DNA of 64,000 nucleotides, taken from Microbispora amethystogenes. Its GTDB lineage: Bacteria > Actinomycetota > Actinomycetes > Streptosporangiales > Streptosporangiaceae. The DNA lies in contig NZ_BOOB01000014.1 in assembly GCF_016863015.1 (NCBI RefSeq), forward strand, positions 124,001 to 188,000, in the 5' to 3' direction. The position numbers and the translations under genes are program-made. Position 1 is the first letter of the stretch, and every line of letters starts with the position of its first letter. This document shows, piece after piece, positions 19,415 to 27,924 of this stretch. The notes below the pieces were generated by a model. It did not search any database. It was not told the origin of the DNA and was given only the letters and a program-made list of their open reading frames with translations.

Positions 19415-19489
19415 GAGAGGTCATCGTCCGAGAGGTCACCGTCCAGGAGAGCACCGTCCGAGAGAGCGTCGTCTGAGGAGCGTCCCGTC
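19415..19489 (+). repeat. five imperfect 15-bp tandem repeats
   Basis: Five adjacent units related to GAGAGGTCACCGTCC fill the spacer between the DUF5998 stop and the phosphatase start. Units 1 and 2 differ by one base; units 3-5 are progressively diverged. Because 15 is a multiple of three, no stop arises in the downstream gene's frame, but no start codon precedes them. Confidence 0.75.
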
Positions 19490-19552
19490 ACGCCGGGGAG
19501 CCTGCGGGCACTCCCTGACGCCGTCCCCCTCCTCGTCCCGCCGGGAGGCAAC

Positions 19553-20812
19553 GTGATCGACCCCCAGCTTCCAGCGGCGTCGCGCGGGGCGCCCGCGGAG
19601 GCCCCGGCGGCCGCGGTGGCACCCGCGGCCTCCCCGTCTCTCGCGCCTTCGGCGGATCCCGAGGCGCCCGAGGCTCTCGGGGCCGTCGCCGAGGGGCGGC
19701 CGGCCGTGCCGTACGTGCCCGCGTACGGCACGGCCTCGCTCGCCGACCTGCCGGGGTCGATGCTCGCCTCCCTCGGCCTGTCCACGGACAACACGCTGGC
19801 GCTGGAGCCGGCCGCGCGGGTGTGCCTGTTCCTCGTGGACGGGCTCGGGGCCGAGATGCTGGCCGCCCATCCCGGAACGGCGCCGTTCCTGTCGGCCCAC
19901 CTGCGCGGCACGCTCACGGCGGGCTTCCCGTCCTCCACCCCGACGAGCCTCGCCACGCTCGGCACCGGCGCGCCTCCGGGGGAGCACGGCATGGTGGGGA
20001 TCCAGATGGCGGTGCCGGGGGAGGGCAGGCTGTTCAACTGCCTGCGCTGGACCGCGCCCGGCCTGCCCGTCGACCCCGACGTCTGGCAGCCCGCCGAGAC
20101 CGTCTACCAGCGCATGGCCGCGGCGGGGGTGGATCCCGTCTACGTCGCGCCCGCCTCCTTCGACGGCACCGGGCTCACCCGCGCCGTCTATCGGGGCATG
20201 CGCTACTGGGCGGCGGAGACCGCCGGCGAGCGCGTCGAGGCGGTGCGGCACGCGCTGCGGGAGACCTCCTACGTCACCGTGTACTACGGCGACGTCGACC
20301 GGGCCGGCCACGTCGGCGGCTGGGGCAGCGGCGCGTGGCTCGAACAGCTCGCCGTCGTCGACCGCATGGCCGAGCGCATCGCGGAGTCCCTGCCGCCGGG
20401 CGCCGTCCTGTACGTCACGGCCGACCACGGCATGATCAACGCCACTGACAAGGTCGACGTGGACCACCGCCCCGACCTGCGGGAAGGCGTGCTCATGCTC
20501 GGCGGCGAGGCACGTGCCCGCCACGTCTACACCAGGCCGGGCGCGGCGGAGGGGGTCCTGGAGACCTGGCGTGAGGCGCTGCGCGGCCGCGCCTGGGTGG
20601 TGACCCGCGAGGAGGCCGCCGACACCGGCTGGTTCGGCCGCCGCGTCCGGCGCGAGTGGCTCGGTCGCATCGGCGACGTGCTGGCCGTGCCGTACGGCGA
20701 GTGCGTGATCGTGGCCTCGGCCGCCGAACCGGTGGAGTCGTCCCTGACCGGCTACCACGGCTCACTGACCCCGGCCGAGCAGAACGTGCCGCTCCTGGAG
20801 ATCCGCCGCTGA
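19553..20812 (+). CDS. alkaline phosphatase superfamily (nucleotide pyrophosphatase-type) protein
   Basis: A 419-residue phosphodiesterase/pyrophosphatase-like enzyme. After an Ala/Pro-rich N-terminal segment comes CLFLVDGLGAEMLAAHPG with the first metal Asp, FPSSTPTSLATLGTGAPPGEHG with the nucleophile Thr, and YYGDVDRAGHVGGWGS and VTADHGM with further metal ligands. No signal peptide is visible, so it is probably cytoplasmic. GGGAGG at 19543-19548 supports the GTG at 19553, the only usable start after the repeat block. Substrate unknown. Confidence 0.85.
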   Translation: MIDPQLPAASRGAPAEAPAAAVAPAASPSLAPSADPEAPEALGAVAEGRPAVPYVPAYGTASLADLPGSMLASLGLSTDNTLALEPAARVCLFLVDGLGAEMLAAHPGTAPFLSAHLRGTLTAGFPSSTPTSLATLGTGAPPGEHGMVGIQMAVPGEGRLFNCLRWTAPGLPVDPDVWQPAETVYQRMAAAGVDPVYVAPASFDGTGLTRAVYRGMRYWAAETAGERVEAVRHALRETSYVTVYYGDVDRAGHVGGWGSGAWLEQLAVVDRMAERIAESLPPGAVLYVTADHGMINATDKVDVDHRPDLREGVLMLGGEARARHVYTRPGAAEGVLETWREALRGRAWVVTREEAADTGWFGRRVRREWLGRIGDVLAVPYGECVIVASAAEPVESSLTGYHGSLTPAEQNVPLLEIRR

Positions 20813-20865
20813 CCATCCGCTGAGCCGTCGTCAGACGGATGTCACCTCCCTATGCGCAGAGTTAG

Positions 20866-20907
20866 ACAGCTTGGACTGTGCAGTTTCAGGTGTACAGTTT
20901 GGACTGT
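20866..20907 (+). promoter_or_regulatory. MarR promoter with two operator-like dyads
   Basis: Two copies of ACAG(T/C)TTGGACTGT occur at 20866-20879 and 20894-20907, 28 bases apart. The second is a dyad with ACAGT/ACTGT arms. They overlap a plausible promoter, -35 TTGGAC (20871-20876) and -10 TACAGT (20893-20898) with 16 bases between, just before the ribosome site GGAGG. This fits autorepression by the MarR protein encoded next. Confidence 0.65.
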
Positions 20908-20923
20908 CTTCTGGAGGTGTGCG

Positions 20924-21364
20924 ATGAGTGATGCCGTCTCGGCGGCGGCCGCGCAGGCGGCCGGCGACACCTGGGTGGCGGTCAGCCGGCTCCTCCGCAG
21001 GCTGCGAGAGCTGAGCGGTGCGGGAGACCTCAGCGCCGGCCAGGTCTCCGTGCTGGTACGGCTGGGCAAACACGGCCCGGCGTCGGCCAGCGAACTGGCG
21101 GCGGCCGAGCGGGTCAAGCCGCAGTCCATGGCGGCGATCGTCCAGGCACTGGAACGGGACGGGCTGGTGGAACGCCACCGCGATCCCGAGGACGGCCGGC
21201 GTCAGGTCGTGACACTGACCGAGCAGGGGCGCGAGCGCCGGCTGGACGAACGCAGGGCCCGTGAGGCGTGGCTGGCACGGACGCTGCAGGACCACTGCAC
21301 CGAGGACCAACTGCGGACGATCATCGACGCGATGGCGCTGCTCGACGCGGTGGCCCAGTCGTGA
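20924..21364 (+). CDS. MarR-family transcriptional regulator
   Basis: A 146-residue winged-helix dimeric regulator. The DNA-binding region is SAGQVSVLVRLGKHGPASASELAAAERVKPQSMAAIVQALERDGLVERH, with the wing DPEDGRRQVVTLTEQG. MarR proteins usually repress their own operon and release DNA on binding phenolic or xenobiotic ligands. It starts at the ATG at 20924 behind GGAGG. It leads a probable operon with an MFS exporter and an isochorismatase-like enzyme, so a role in export of a toxic compound is likely. Confidence 0.9.
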   Translation: MSDAVSAAAAQAAGDTWVAVSRLLRRLRELSGAGDLSAGQVSVLVRLGKHGPASASELAAAERVKPQSMAAIVQALERDGLVERHRDPEDGRRQVVTLTEQGRERRLDERRAREAWLARTLQDHCTEDQLRTIIDAMALLDAVAQS

Positions 21365-21410
21365 TCGGTAGCAGCGATGATCGGGCGTCAGCGGTACTCA
21401 GCCTCGGCCG

Positions 21411-21476
21411 CGACTGGGCTCCGGTTCTGAATGGGCTCAGCCGCAATCGGGCTCCGGTGGTGAACGGGCTCAGCAG
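21411..21476 (+). repeat. two 33-bp imperfect tandem repeats
   Basis: CGACTGGGCTCCGGTTCTGA... (21411-21443) is followed directly by a similar 33-bp unit (21444-21476) between marR and the MFS gene. The first unit ends ATGGGCTCAGCCG and the second ACGGGCTCAGCAG. The period is a multiple of three, but no gene is evident. Confidence 0.55.
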
Positions 21477-21509
21477 TGGCCGGATCCTGGCGGTGATCGG
21501 GTCTCGGCC

Positions 21510-22928
21510 GTGACCCGGCTTCGGGCCGCCTCCCGGGCCGGGCGACGCGCTGACGTGGGTTTCGACCGCGGGCTGATCGCCCCGATGATCCTGGGCTCGA
21601 TCCTGAACCCGATCAACTCCTCCATGCTGGCGGTGGCGCTGACGCCCATCGGCCGGTGGTTCCACGTGTCGCCCGCGCAGACCGCGTGGCTCGTGACGGG
21701 GCTGTACCTCGCCACGGCGGTCGGGCAGCCGGTGATCGGACGGCTGGTGGACACCTTCGGCCCGCGCCCGCTGTATCTCACCGGAACGGCCCTGGTCGGC
21801 GTCGCCGGCCTGCTGGGCGTGCTGGCGCCCAGCCTGGGCGTCCTGGTGGCCTCCCGCGTCCTGCTCGGGATCGGCACCTCGGCCGCCTACCCCGCCTCGA
21901 TGTTCCTGCTGCGGGCCGAGGCCGACCGCACCGGCATGCGGAGCCCCAGCGGCATCCTGGCGGCGTTGTCGGTCTCCAACCAGGTCATCGCGGTCATCGG
22001 CCCGGCGCTCGGCGGGCTGCTCATCGGCGCGGGCGGCTGGCATCTCATCTTCGCCGTCAACGTGCCGCTGGCGGCCGCCTGCCTCCTCCTCGGCGCGCTG
22101 CGACTGCCCCGGCGTGCCGCTGTCCCGGGATCGGAAGCGCAGGGGCCGGCCGGCCCAGGGTCGAAGGCGCGAGTGGACGCGGCCGGCATGGTGCTCTTCG
22201 CCGGCATGCTCACGGCGTTCATGTTCTTCCTGATGGACCTCCCGGCGCGTCCCGCGTCCGGGCGCCGGCTCCTGCTGGTGATCGCGGTGCTTGCCGGGGC
22301 CTGCTTCGCCGTACGGGAGCTGCGGGCGGCGCAGCCGTTCCTCGACCTGCGGATCCTGGGCGGCAACGTGCCGTTGCTGGCCACGTACGGCAGGCAGCTG
22401 CTGGCCTACACGACCTCCTACGCGTACCTGTACGGCTTTCCACAGTGGCTCACCGCCTCGGCCGCCGGGTTGCTGCTCCTGCCCATGTCGGCGAGCGCCA
22501 TCGTCGTGACCATGATCACCGGCCGCCGCGTCGAGGTGCGCGGCAAGCTCCTCGTCGGCGCGGCGACGCAGATCGCCGGCTGCGCCGCGCTGCTGTGGGC
22601 CGGCCCGGGCAGCGCGCTGTGGCTGCTCGCCCTGGTCGGCGTGGTCATCGGCGTGCCGCAGGGCCTGATTGGGCTGGCCAACCAGAACGCGTTGTACGCG
22701 CAGGCCGACCCGGCCCGCATGGGGTCCTCCGCAGGGCTGCTGCGCACCTTCGCGTACCTCGGCGCGCTGACGGCCTCGGCCGCCGACGCGGCGTTCTACC
22801 GGCACGGCGCGACCACCGGCGGGCTGCACGGCCTGAGCCTGCTCCTCCTGGGCATCGCGGTCCTGCTCCTGGTGGGCGTCCTCGCCGACCGGTCGCTGCG
22901 CCGTGCCGGTCGGGCGTCGACCTCCTGA
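21510..22928 (+). CDS. MFS drug/metabolite transporter (DHA2-like)
   Basis: A 472-residue multi-pass membrane protein, probably 12-14 transmembrane helices, acting as a proton-coupled exporter. After a basic N-terminus it has the DHA2-type opening PMILGSILNPINSSMLAVAL. Motif A is GRLVDTFGPRPLYLTG near residue 76. A Pro-rich motif C-like GPALGGLLIGAGGWHLIF follows near 165. The GTG at 21510 has only a weak ribosome site; an ATG further in (MILGSIL) is a possible start. It sits between MarR and an isochorismatase-like gene and is likely controlled by the former. Confidence 0.87.
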   Translation: MTRLRAASRAGRRADVGFDRGLIAPMILGSILNPINSSMLAVALTPIGRWFHVSPAQTAWLVTGLYLATAVGQPVIGRLVDTFGPRPLYLTGTALVGVAGLLGVLAPSLGVLVASRVLLGIGTSAAYPASMFLLRAEADRTGMRSPSGILAALSVSNQVIAVIGPALGGLLIGAGGWHLIFAVNVPLAAACLLLGALRLPRRAAVPGSEAQGPAGPGSKARVDAAGMVLFAGMLTAFMFFLMDLPARPASGRRLLLVIAVLAGACFAVRELRAAQPFLDLRILGGNVPLLATYGRQLLAYTTSYAYLYGFPQWLTASAAGLLLLPMSASAIVVTMITGRRVEVRGKLLVGAATQIAGCAALLWAGPGSALWLLALVGVVIGVPQGLIGLANQNALYAQADPARMGSSAGLLRTFAYLGALTASAADAAFYRHGATTGGLHGLSLLLLGIAVLLLVGVLADRSLRRAGRASTS

Positions 22929-22995
22929 TCACCCTCTGACCACCTACCCACCGCCACCGTCCGCTCCGCTCCGCACCTCGGAAAGGGACACCGTA

Positions 22996-23595
22996 ATGCC
23001 CGTGACCACGCTCGATCCCAGGACCGCGCTCGTCGCCGTCGATCTGCAGAACGGCGTCATGGCCCTCTCCGGCAGCCCGCACTCCACCGGTGACGTGCTC
23101 ACCCGGACGGTCCGGCTGGCCGAGACCTTCCGGGCGCGCGGCCTGCCGGTGGTGCTGGTGCGCGTCACCGCCGCGGCCGACGGCTCAGACGCCGCCCCGG
23201 GGCGCACCGACCTGCGCCGATCCTCCGGAGCCCCGTCCGCCGCAGCGTCGCCCGCCGGGTGGGACGAGATCACCGGAGACCTGGCCGGGCATCCGGGGGA
23301 CATCGTCGTCACCAAGCGCAACTGGTCGGCCTTCTACGGCACCGACCTCGACCTGCATCTGCGCCGCCGCGGCGTCACCCAGATCGTGCTGACCGGGGTG
23401 GCTACCAGCATCGGCGTCGAGTCCACCGCCCGCGCCGCCCACGAGCACGGCTACCACGTCACCCTGGTGACCGACGCGATGACCGACCGCGACCCCGAGG
23501 CCCACCGCCACAGCGTCGAGAAGATCTTTCCCCGTCTCGGGGAGACCGGCACCACGTCCGACGTCCTCGGACTGCTCACCGCGACCACGTCCTGA
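22996..23595 (+). CDS. isochorismatase-like hydrolase
   Basis: A 199-residue protein of the isochorismatase/cysteine-hydrolase fold. It has the Asp of ALVAVDLQNGVMAL, the Lys of VVTKRNWSAFYGTDLD and the cis-peptide loop LTGVATSIGVESTARAA. The usual catalytic Cys of that loop is replaced by Gly, as in true isochorismatases and some inactive members, so amidohydrolase activity is doubtful. The ATG at 22996 follows AAAGGGA. It is 67 bases after the MFS gene and probably in the same operon. Confidence 0.85.
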   Translation: MPVTTLDPRTALVAVDLQNGVMALSGSPHSTGDVLTRTVRLAETFRARGLPVVLVRVTAAADGSDAAPGRTDLRRSSGAPSAAASPAGWDEITGDLAGHPGDIVVTKRNWSAFYGTDLDLHLRRRGVTQIVLTGVATSIGVESTARAAHEHGYHVTLVTDAMTDRDPEAHRHSVEKIFPRLGETGTTSDVLGLLTATTS

Positions 23596-23668
23596 AGGCG
23601 CGCGACGCCGGGCGGCGGTGACGGCTTGGCACAATGGCTGTGCCACCGTACCGGCCAGGAGGGGTCTC

Positions 23669-24532
23669 ATGAGCGAGCGAGTCGGGGAAGAGCGGACCGG
23701 GGAGCACCGCGGCGGGGAGCACAGCCCGCTGATCACTCCCGAGGAACTCGCCGCGCTCGCCGACGTCACGATCCTCGACGTCCGCTGGCGGCTCGGCGGG
23801 CCACCCGGCATCGAGTCGTACCGTGAGGGGCACGTGCCCGGCGCGGTCTTCTGCGACCTGAACGCCGATCTCGCCGCCCCGCCCGGCCAGGCCGGGCGGC
23901 ATCCGCTGCCCTCCCCGGAGGATTTCGGCGCCGCCATGCGCCGCCTCGGGGTGTCGGGCGCGCGCCCGGTGGTCGTGTACGACGACGCCGACTCGACGTC
24001 GGCCGCCCGGGCGTGGTGGACCCTGCGCTACTTCGGCCACGGCGACGTCCGCGTGCTGGACGGCGGCCTGCGGGCCTGGACCAAAGCCGGGCTCCCGGTG
24101 TCCAAGGAGGAAGGTCCGGTGACGCCGGGAGACTTCACCGCCCGGCCCGGCGGGATGCCGGTGCTCGACGCCGACCAGGCGGCCGCGCTCGCCGTCGATG
24201 GCGTGCTGCTCGACGCGCGGGCGGCCGAGCGGTATCGGGGCGAGGTGGAGCCCGTCGACCCGGTCGCCGGTCACATCCCCGGTGCGGTCAGCGCCCCCAC
24301 CTCCGAGAACGTCGAGCCCGGTGGGCGCTTCCACAGCGGGTCGTTCCTCCGGGAGCGGTTCAACACACTGGGGGCCGTCGAGGGCGTGCCCGTCGGCGCC
24401 TACTGCGGGTCGGGGGTGACGGCCGCGCACGAGGTGCTCGCACTGGAGATCGCCGGACTGCCCGCCGCCCTGTACGCCGGCTCGTGGTCCAACTGGGTGG
24501 CCGACCCCGGCAGGCCCGTCGCGACCGGCTGA
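23669..24532 (+). CDS. thiosulfate/3-mercaptopyruvate sulfurtransferase (rhodanese)
   Basis: A 287-residue two-domain rhodanese. The N-terminal domain (about 18-135) has DVRWRLGGPPG and YDDADSTSAARAWW, where Asp replaces the active Cys. The C-terminal domain (about 155-285) has VLLDARAAERYRGE and the active loop AYCGSGVTAAHEVLAL with Cys about 250. The enzyme moves sulfane sulfur to cyanide or a thiol acceptor. The ATG at 23669 is preceded by AGGAGG. The next gene is convergent with a 2-bp gap. Confidence 0.9.
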   Translation: MSERVGEERTGEHRGGEHSPLITPEELAALADVTILDVRWRLGGPPGIESYREGHVPGAVFCDLNADLAAPPGQAGRHPLPSPEDFGAAMRRLGVSGARPVVVYDDADSTSAARAWWTLRYFGHGDVRVLDGGLRAWTKAGLPVSKEEGPVTPGDFTARPGGMPVLDADQAAALAVDGVLLDARAAERYRGEVEPVDPVAGHIPGAVSAPTSENVEPGGRFHSGSFLRERFNTLGAVEGVPVGAYCGSGVTAAHEVLALEIAGLPAALYAGSWSNWVADPGRPVATG

Positions 24533-24534
24533 CC

Positions 24535-27285
24535 TCATTCCGCCGGGAGGCGGCCGTCGCCGAAGCAGACGAATCCCGGCACGGCCGTCTTCTCCGACGC
24601 CAGGGCCAGCGCCTCGGCGGGGGAGCGGCCGTCCGCCAGCAGCGTGTGGAGAAGCGTCATCAGCGCCGGGGCCTCGTCGTCGCGGACCGGCACGACTCCG
24701 GCGACCACGCACGCCGCGCCCCGGTCGAGGAAGGTCCCGGCGAGTCCCAGCGCCGCGCCGTCCACCGGCGCGTGCGCCATTCCCGCGTCGCAGGCCGACA
24801 GGACGACGAGCCGGGGCATCCGGCGCGCGGTCAGCAGGTCGTACGCCATGAGCGGCCCGTCGTCCAGCGTGATGTGCGACAGCATGGGCCCGCGTGGGCT
24901 GAACAGCCCGTGGGCGGCGACGTGGAGCACGTCGGCCTGCTCCAGCGCGCGCAGCACCTCCGCCCTGGAGGCGCCGACGCGCCGCGCCCGCCGATGCGCG
25001 GCGGCGACCATCGCGGCCTCGGCGGCGGCGTGGTCGAGCCCCGGGCCCGCCACCGACATCACCAGCGGATCGCCGCCGGGCGGAGCGGGGGGCGGGGCGA
25101 ACCATCGGGCGGCGTCCGCCGCGACCGACACCGGCCGTCCGCGCAACGAGGGGAGCAGCGGCCAGGGCAGTGTGCCCAGCGCTCCCGTGGGCACGATCGT
25201 CACCGGCCCGGCCGCCCCCTGCCCCGGAGAGCCGGGGGAGGCGAGCGTGCCGGGACCGCTCAGGAGCCGCCGGTCGAGGGCGGACAGTTCGCGGGCCACC
25301 GCCTCGTCGTCGGCGCCCGCCGGATGACCGGCGTCGCGCAGGACGCGGCGGCGCAGGCCGTACCTGATCCGCTTGGTCGCCTCCACCGCCGCCTGATAGG
25401 AGCCCAAGGTGCGCAGCGCGCACCCGCCGGCGTCCGCGGTGACGGCGAACAACTCGTCACCGCGCCGCACCAGCTCCACAAGCAGCCCAGCCCCAGCAAG
25501 CCGGTCCCCAGGCAGCGGCACAGGCAGGCGGCGGTTCTCGAGCGGCGGGAACGGCGGCGGTGCGCCGCGCACGACCGCCCGCCACCGCTCCGACCACTCC
25601 AGCACGGCCCAGGCGTCGCCCGTGCGGCGGGCATGGTCGATGGCGATCTCCAGGCCGAACGAAGCGAGATCCTCGGCGGGCCGTGCGGCGTGGGCTCGCA
25701 GCTCCGCGTCCCGCTCAGGCGCGTGAACGTCCTCCGAAGCCGCACCGCCCCCCGTCCGGCCGGTGCTTGCCTGCGGAACCGTGTCGCCTCTGGTCTCGTC
25801 GTCCGCGACGCACTGGGGATGGGTGGCTTCGATGCCGCGGGCGGCGGCGGCCAGGGCTTGGGCCAGGTCCCCGTCCAGGTGGTGCCGCAGGGCCACCGCG
25901 TGCCACCGGACGAGCGGGCGCGTCGCGGTGGCGGCGGCGATCCGCAACTGCTCGCGGGCGCGGCCGAGCGCGCCCAGCCGTACGGCCGAGGCGGCGGCGG
26001 TGAGCCGCAGCGCCGAGGACGCCGCGGACCACCCGCAGGCCGCCAGTTCGTCGGCACAGGCCACCAGTTCGGTGATCAGGTCCTCGCCCCGTGCATCCGG
26101 AGAGCGCGGTGCCTCCAGGGAGCCCGATGCCTCAAGGGCACTGGGTGTTTCCGGGGCGCCGGGGGCCGAGCCGGCCGCGGGACCGGTGAACCCGTCCTGT
26201 GGGTGGTCGGCCGTGTCCGCCAGGCGGGCGCGCAGGACGACCTCCGTGGCCAGAGGCAGCCAGGCGGTCCTGCCCTGCGCGGCCAGTTCCGCGTACGCCG
26301 TGCGCGCGGTCGCGCCGGCGAGCCGGGCGTCCCCGGAGAGGAGGGCGGTCTGGGCGAGCGACAGCCGCGCTTGGGGGATCGCCGCGTGCGCCTGTGCGGC
26401 CACCAGTTCGGGCACGGCCTGTTCGAGCAGCGCGCGTGCCTCGCCGGGCAGCCGGGCGGCCACGAGCGCCTCGGCGAAGTCCGTCCGCATCGCGGCGAGC
26501 CGCTCGGGAAAGCCGAACAGCGTCTCCTCCGCCGCGCGGTACCGCGTGAAGGCGGCGGCGATGTCGCCCCGGCGGGCCGCCACGAACGGCAGGTTGCCCT
26601 CCGCCAGCATCACGAGATGGTCGAGGCCCGCGAACCTGGCGATCCGGGCGCATCGGGCCAGGTCGGCCTCGGCTCTTCCGTACCGCTCCAGGTAGGCGTG
26701 GGCGAGGCCGCGGTTGAGCAGCGCGCCCGCCTGGAAGCGGGGATCTTCGTCCAGCGGGCCGATCGCCCGGTCGCAGTGCCGCACGGCCTCCGCGTGCCGC
26801 CCGAGCAGCATCAGGGCGACCGACCGCTGCACGTCCAGCCGCGCCAGGTCGGTCCCCGTGAGGTGCCGCTCGGCGAGGCCGGCCAGGCGCAGCCCGCCCT
26901 CGGGATCGCCGAGCTGGGCCCGGACCGTGACGAGCGACATCCGCGCCTGGGCCACCCGCCGCGGATGCTCCCGCGCCGCGCCGATCGCCTCTCGCAGGCG
27001 CTCCTCGGCCAGCTCCAGGTCGCCCAGCTCGCGCGCCGCCAGCGCAGACGCGCGCAGCGCCACCGAGGCCGCCTCGCCGTACGGCCCGGCCGGCTCCGCG
27101 CGCCGGGTCAGCTCCAGCACGGCCCGCGCCTCCGACAGGGCCCGTCGCGGATCGGTGCCCGAGAGCCGTACGGCCGCCTCGGCCCGGCCGACCAGCCGGT
27201 CGCCGTCCTGGTGAGGTTCATGGGAGGGGCCGGTGCACGGGCACGGTCCCGCGGCGTCCGGCCCGTGGGCGGGCTGCCGCGACAT
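24535..27285 (-). CDS. TPR-CHAT caspase-like protease
   Basis: A 916-residue cytoplasmic protein. Residues about 25-420 and 440-560 are helical TPR-like repeats (for example QAGALLNRGLAHAYLERYGR). Residues about 600-910 form a CHAT domain of the caspase-peptidase clan. The His is in VLHVAAHGLF (about 792) and the Cys in VVLSACDAG (about 832), so the catalytic dyad is intact. TPR-CHAT proteins act as regulated proteases in several bacterial conflict or death pathways. Two Pro/Ala/Gly-rich linkers interrupt it. The ATG overlaps the previous stop (TGATG), so it is translationally coupled to the small protein upstream, last in a four-gene operon. Confidence 0.85.
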   Translation of the reverse strand: MSRQPAHGPDAAGPCPCTGPSHEPHQDGDRLVGRAEAAVRLSGTDPRRALSEARAVLELTRRAEPAGPYGEAASVALRASALAARELGDLELAEERLREAIGAAREHPRRVAQARMSLVTVRAQLGDPEGGLRLAGLAERHLTGTDLARLDVQRSVALMLLGRHAEAVRHCDRAIGPLDEDPRFQAGALLNRGLAHAYLERYGRAEADLARCARIARFAGLDHLVMLAEGNLPFVAARRGDIAAAFTRYRAAEETLFGFPERLAAMRTDFAEALVAARLPGEARALLEQAVPELVAAQAHAAIPQARLSLAQTALLSGDARLAGATARTAYAELAAQGRTAWLPLATEVVLRARLADTADHPQDGFTGPAAGSAPGAPETPSALEASGSLEAPRSPDARGEDLITELVACADELAACGWSAASSALRLTAAASAVRLGALGRAREQLRIAAATATRPLVRWHAVALRHHLDGDLAQALAAAARGIEATHPQCVADDETRGDTVPQASTGRTGGGAASEDVHAPERDAELRAHAARPAEDLASFGLEIAIDHARRTGDAWAVLEWSERWRAVVRGAPPPFPPLENRRLPVPLPGDRLAGAGLLVELVRRGDELFAVTADAGGCALRTLGSYQAAVEATKRIRYGLRRRVLRDAGHPAGADDEAVARELSALDRRLLSGPGTLASPGSPGQGAAGPVTIVPTGALGTLPWPLLPSLRGRPVSVAADAARWFAPPPAPPGGDPLVMSVAGPGLDHAAAEAAMVAAAHRRARRVGASRAEVLRALEQADVLHVAAHGLFSPRGPMLSHITLDDGPLMAYDLLTARRMPRLVVLSACDAGMAHAPVDGAALGLAGTFLDRGAACVVAGVVPVRDDEAPALMTLLHTLLADGRSPAEALALASEKTAVPGFVCFGDGRLPAE

Positions 27286-27857
27286 CACGGGCGTACGCGG
27301 AGCCAGCGGGTGAAGACGGGCGGCCGGCCAGGTCGATGGCAGACCACGCTGACCCATCCGGGCGGCAGGCCCGTGACCGCGAAGTGACCCGTCTCGGAGA
27401 GGGCGCGGACCTTGCCGACATGCGGGGTGCGCACCTCGATCCTGGCGTCCGGCCCGGGGGCGGGGGACACCTGCCCGGCCACCTCCATCCGCCCGCCGGT
27501 GATGGTCGTCTCCAGGTCGATGACCAGGCCCGCCGCGCTGAACCGGCGTACGTGCGCCGGGTTGTCCCGGCCGTCCCCGGCGCCCGGCCGCCATGACTCG
27601 TCGCCCGCTCCGGCGGCGCCCGGCTCCCCGGCCGCCGCGTCCGTGCCGGGCGAGGTCCCGGGCGAGGTCCCGGACGAGGCGTCGGTCGCGGGGGAGGAGC
27701 GCGCTCCGGGCGGCGCGGCGAGGTCCACCGGCCCGGCGGGCACTCCTCCGGGCACGCGCAGGCGGAAGACCGCCCGGGCCGCGGCCGAGACCCCCTCGGG
27801 CACGGGGTCGGCGCCCGCGCCCATGCGCAGGGCCGCGAGCAGGTATTCCTCCCTCAT
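27285..27857 (-). CDS. small regulatory protein of the CHAT/ECF operon
   Basis: A 190-residue protein. The N-terminus (EEYLLAALRMGAGADPVPEGVSAAARAVFRLR) resembles short proteins encoded beside ECF sigma factors. A Ser/Gly/Pro-rich linker (about 50-95) contains short GTSP repeats. The C-terminal half is predicted as a beta-sandwich of carboxypeptidase-regulatory type (RMEVAGQVSP ... GHFAVTGLPPGWVSV). No membrane segment or zinc-finger anti-sigma motif is present. Its place between the sigma factor and CHAT genes suggests it links them, perhaps as a sigma partner or CHAT substrate; this is inference. Confidence 0.65.
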   Translation of the reverse strand: MREEYLLAALRMGAGADPVPEGVSAAARAVFRLRVPGGVPAGPVDLAAPPGARSSPATDASSGTSPGTSPGTDAAAGEPGAAGAGDESWRPGAGDGRDNPAHVRRFSAAGLVIDLETTITGGRMEVAGQVSPAPGPDARIEVRTPHVGKVRALSETGHFAVTGLPPGWVSVVCHRPGRPPVFTRWLRVRP

Positions 27858-27924
27858 CGGCGCTCCTCCTGCCTCGTCGTCCCGCTTCGATACGGCCGCC
27901 CCGAGGGGTGGGCCCGGTTCCCGT

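Noticed and set aside
19211-19552. Extended N-terminus for the phosphatase-like gene
   Set aside because: The frame is open, but no usable start codon occurs after the DUF5998 stop until the GTG at 19553, which has a good ribosome site.
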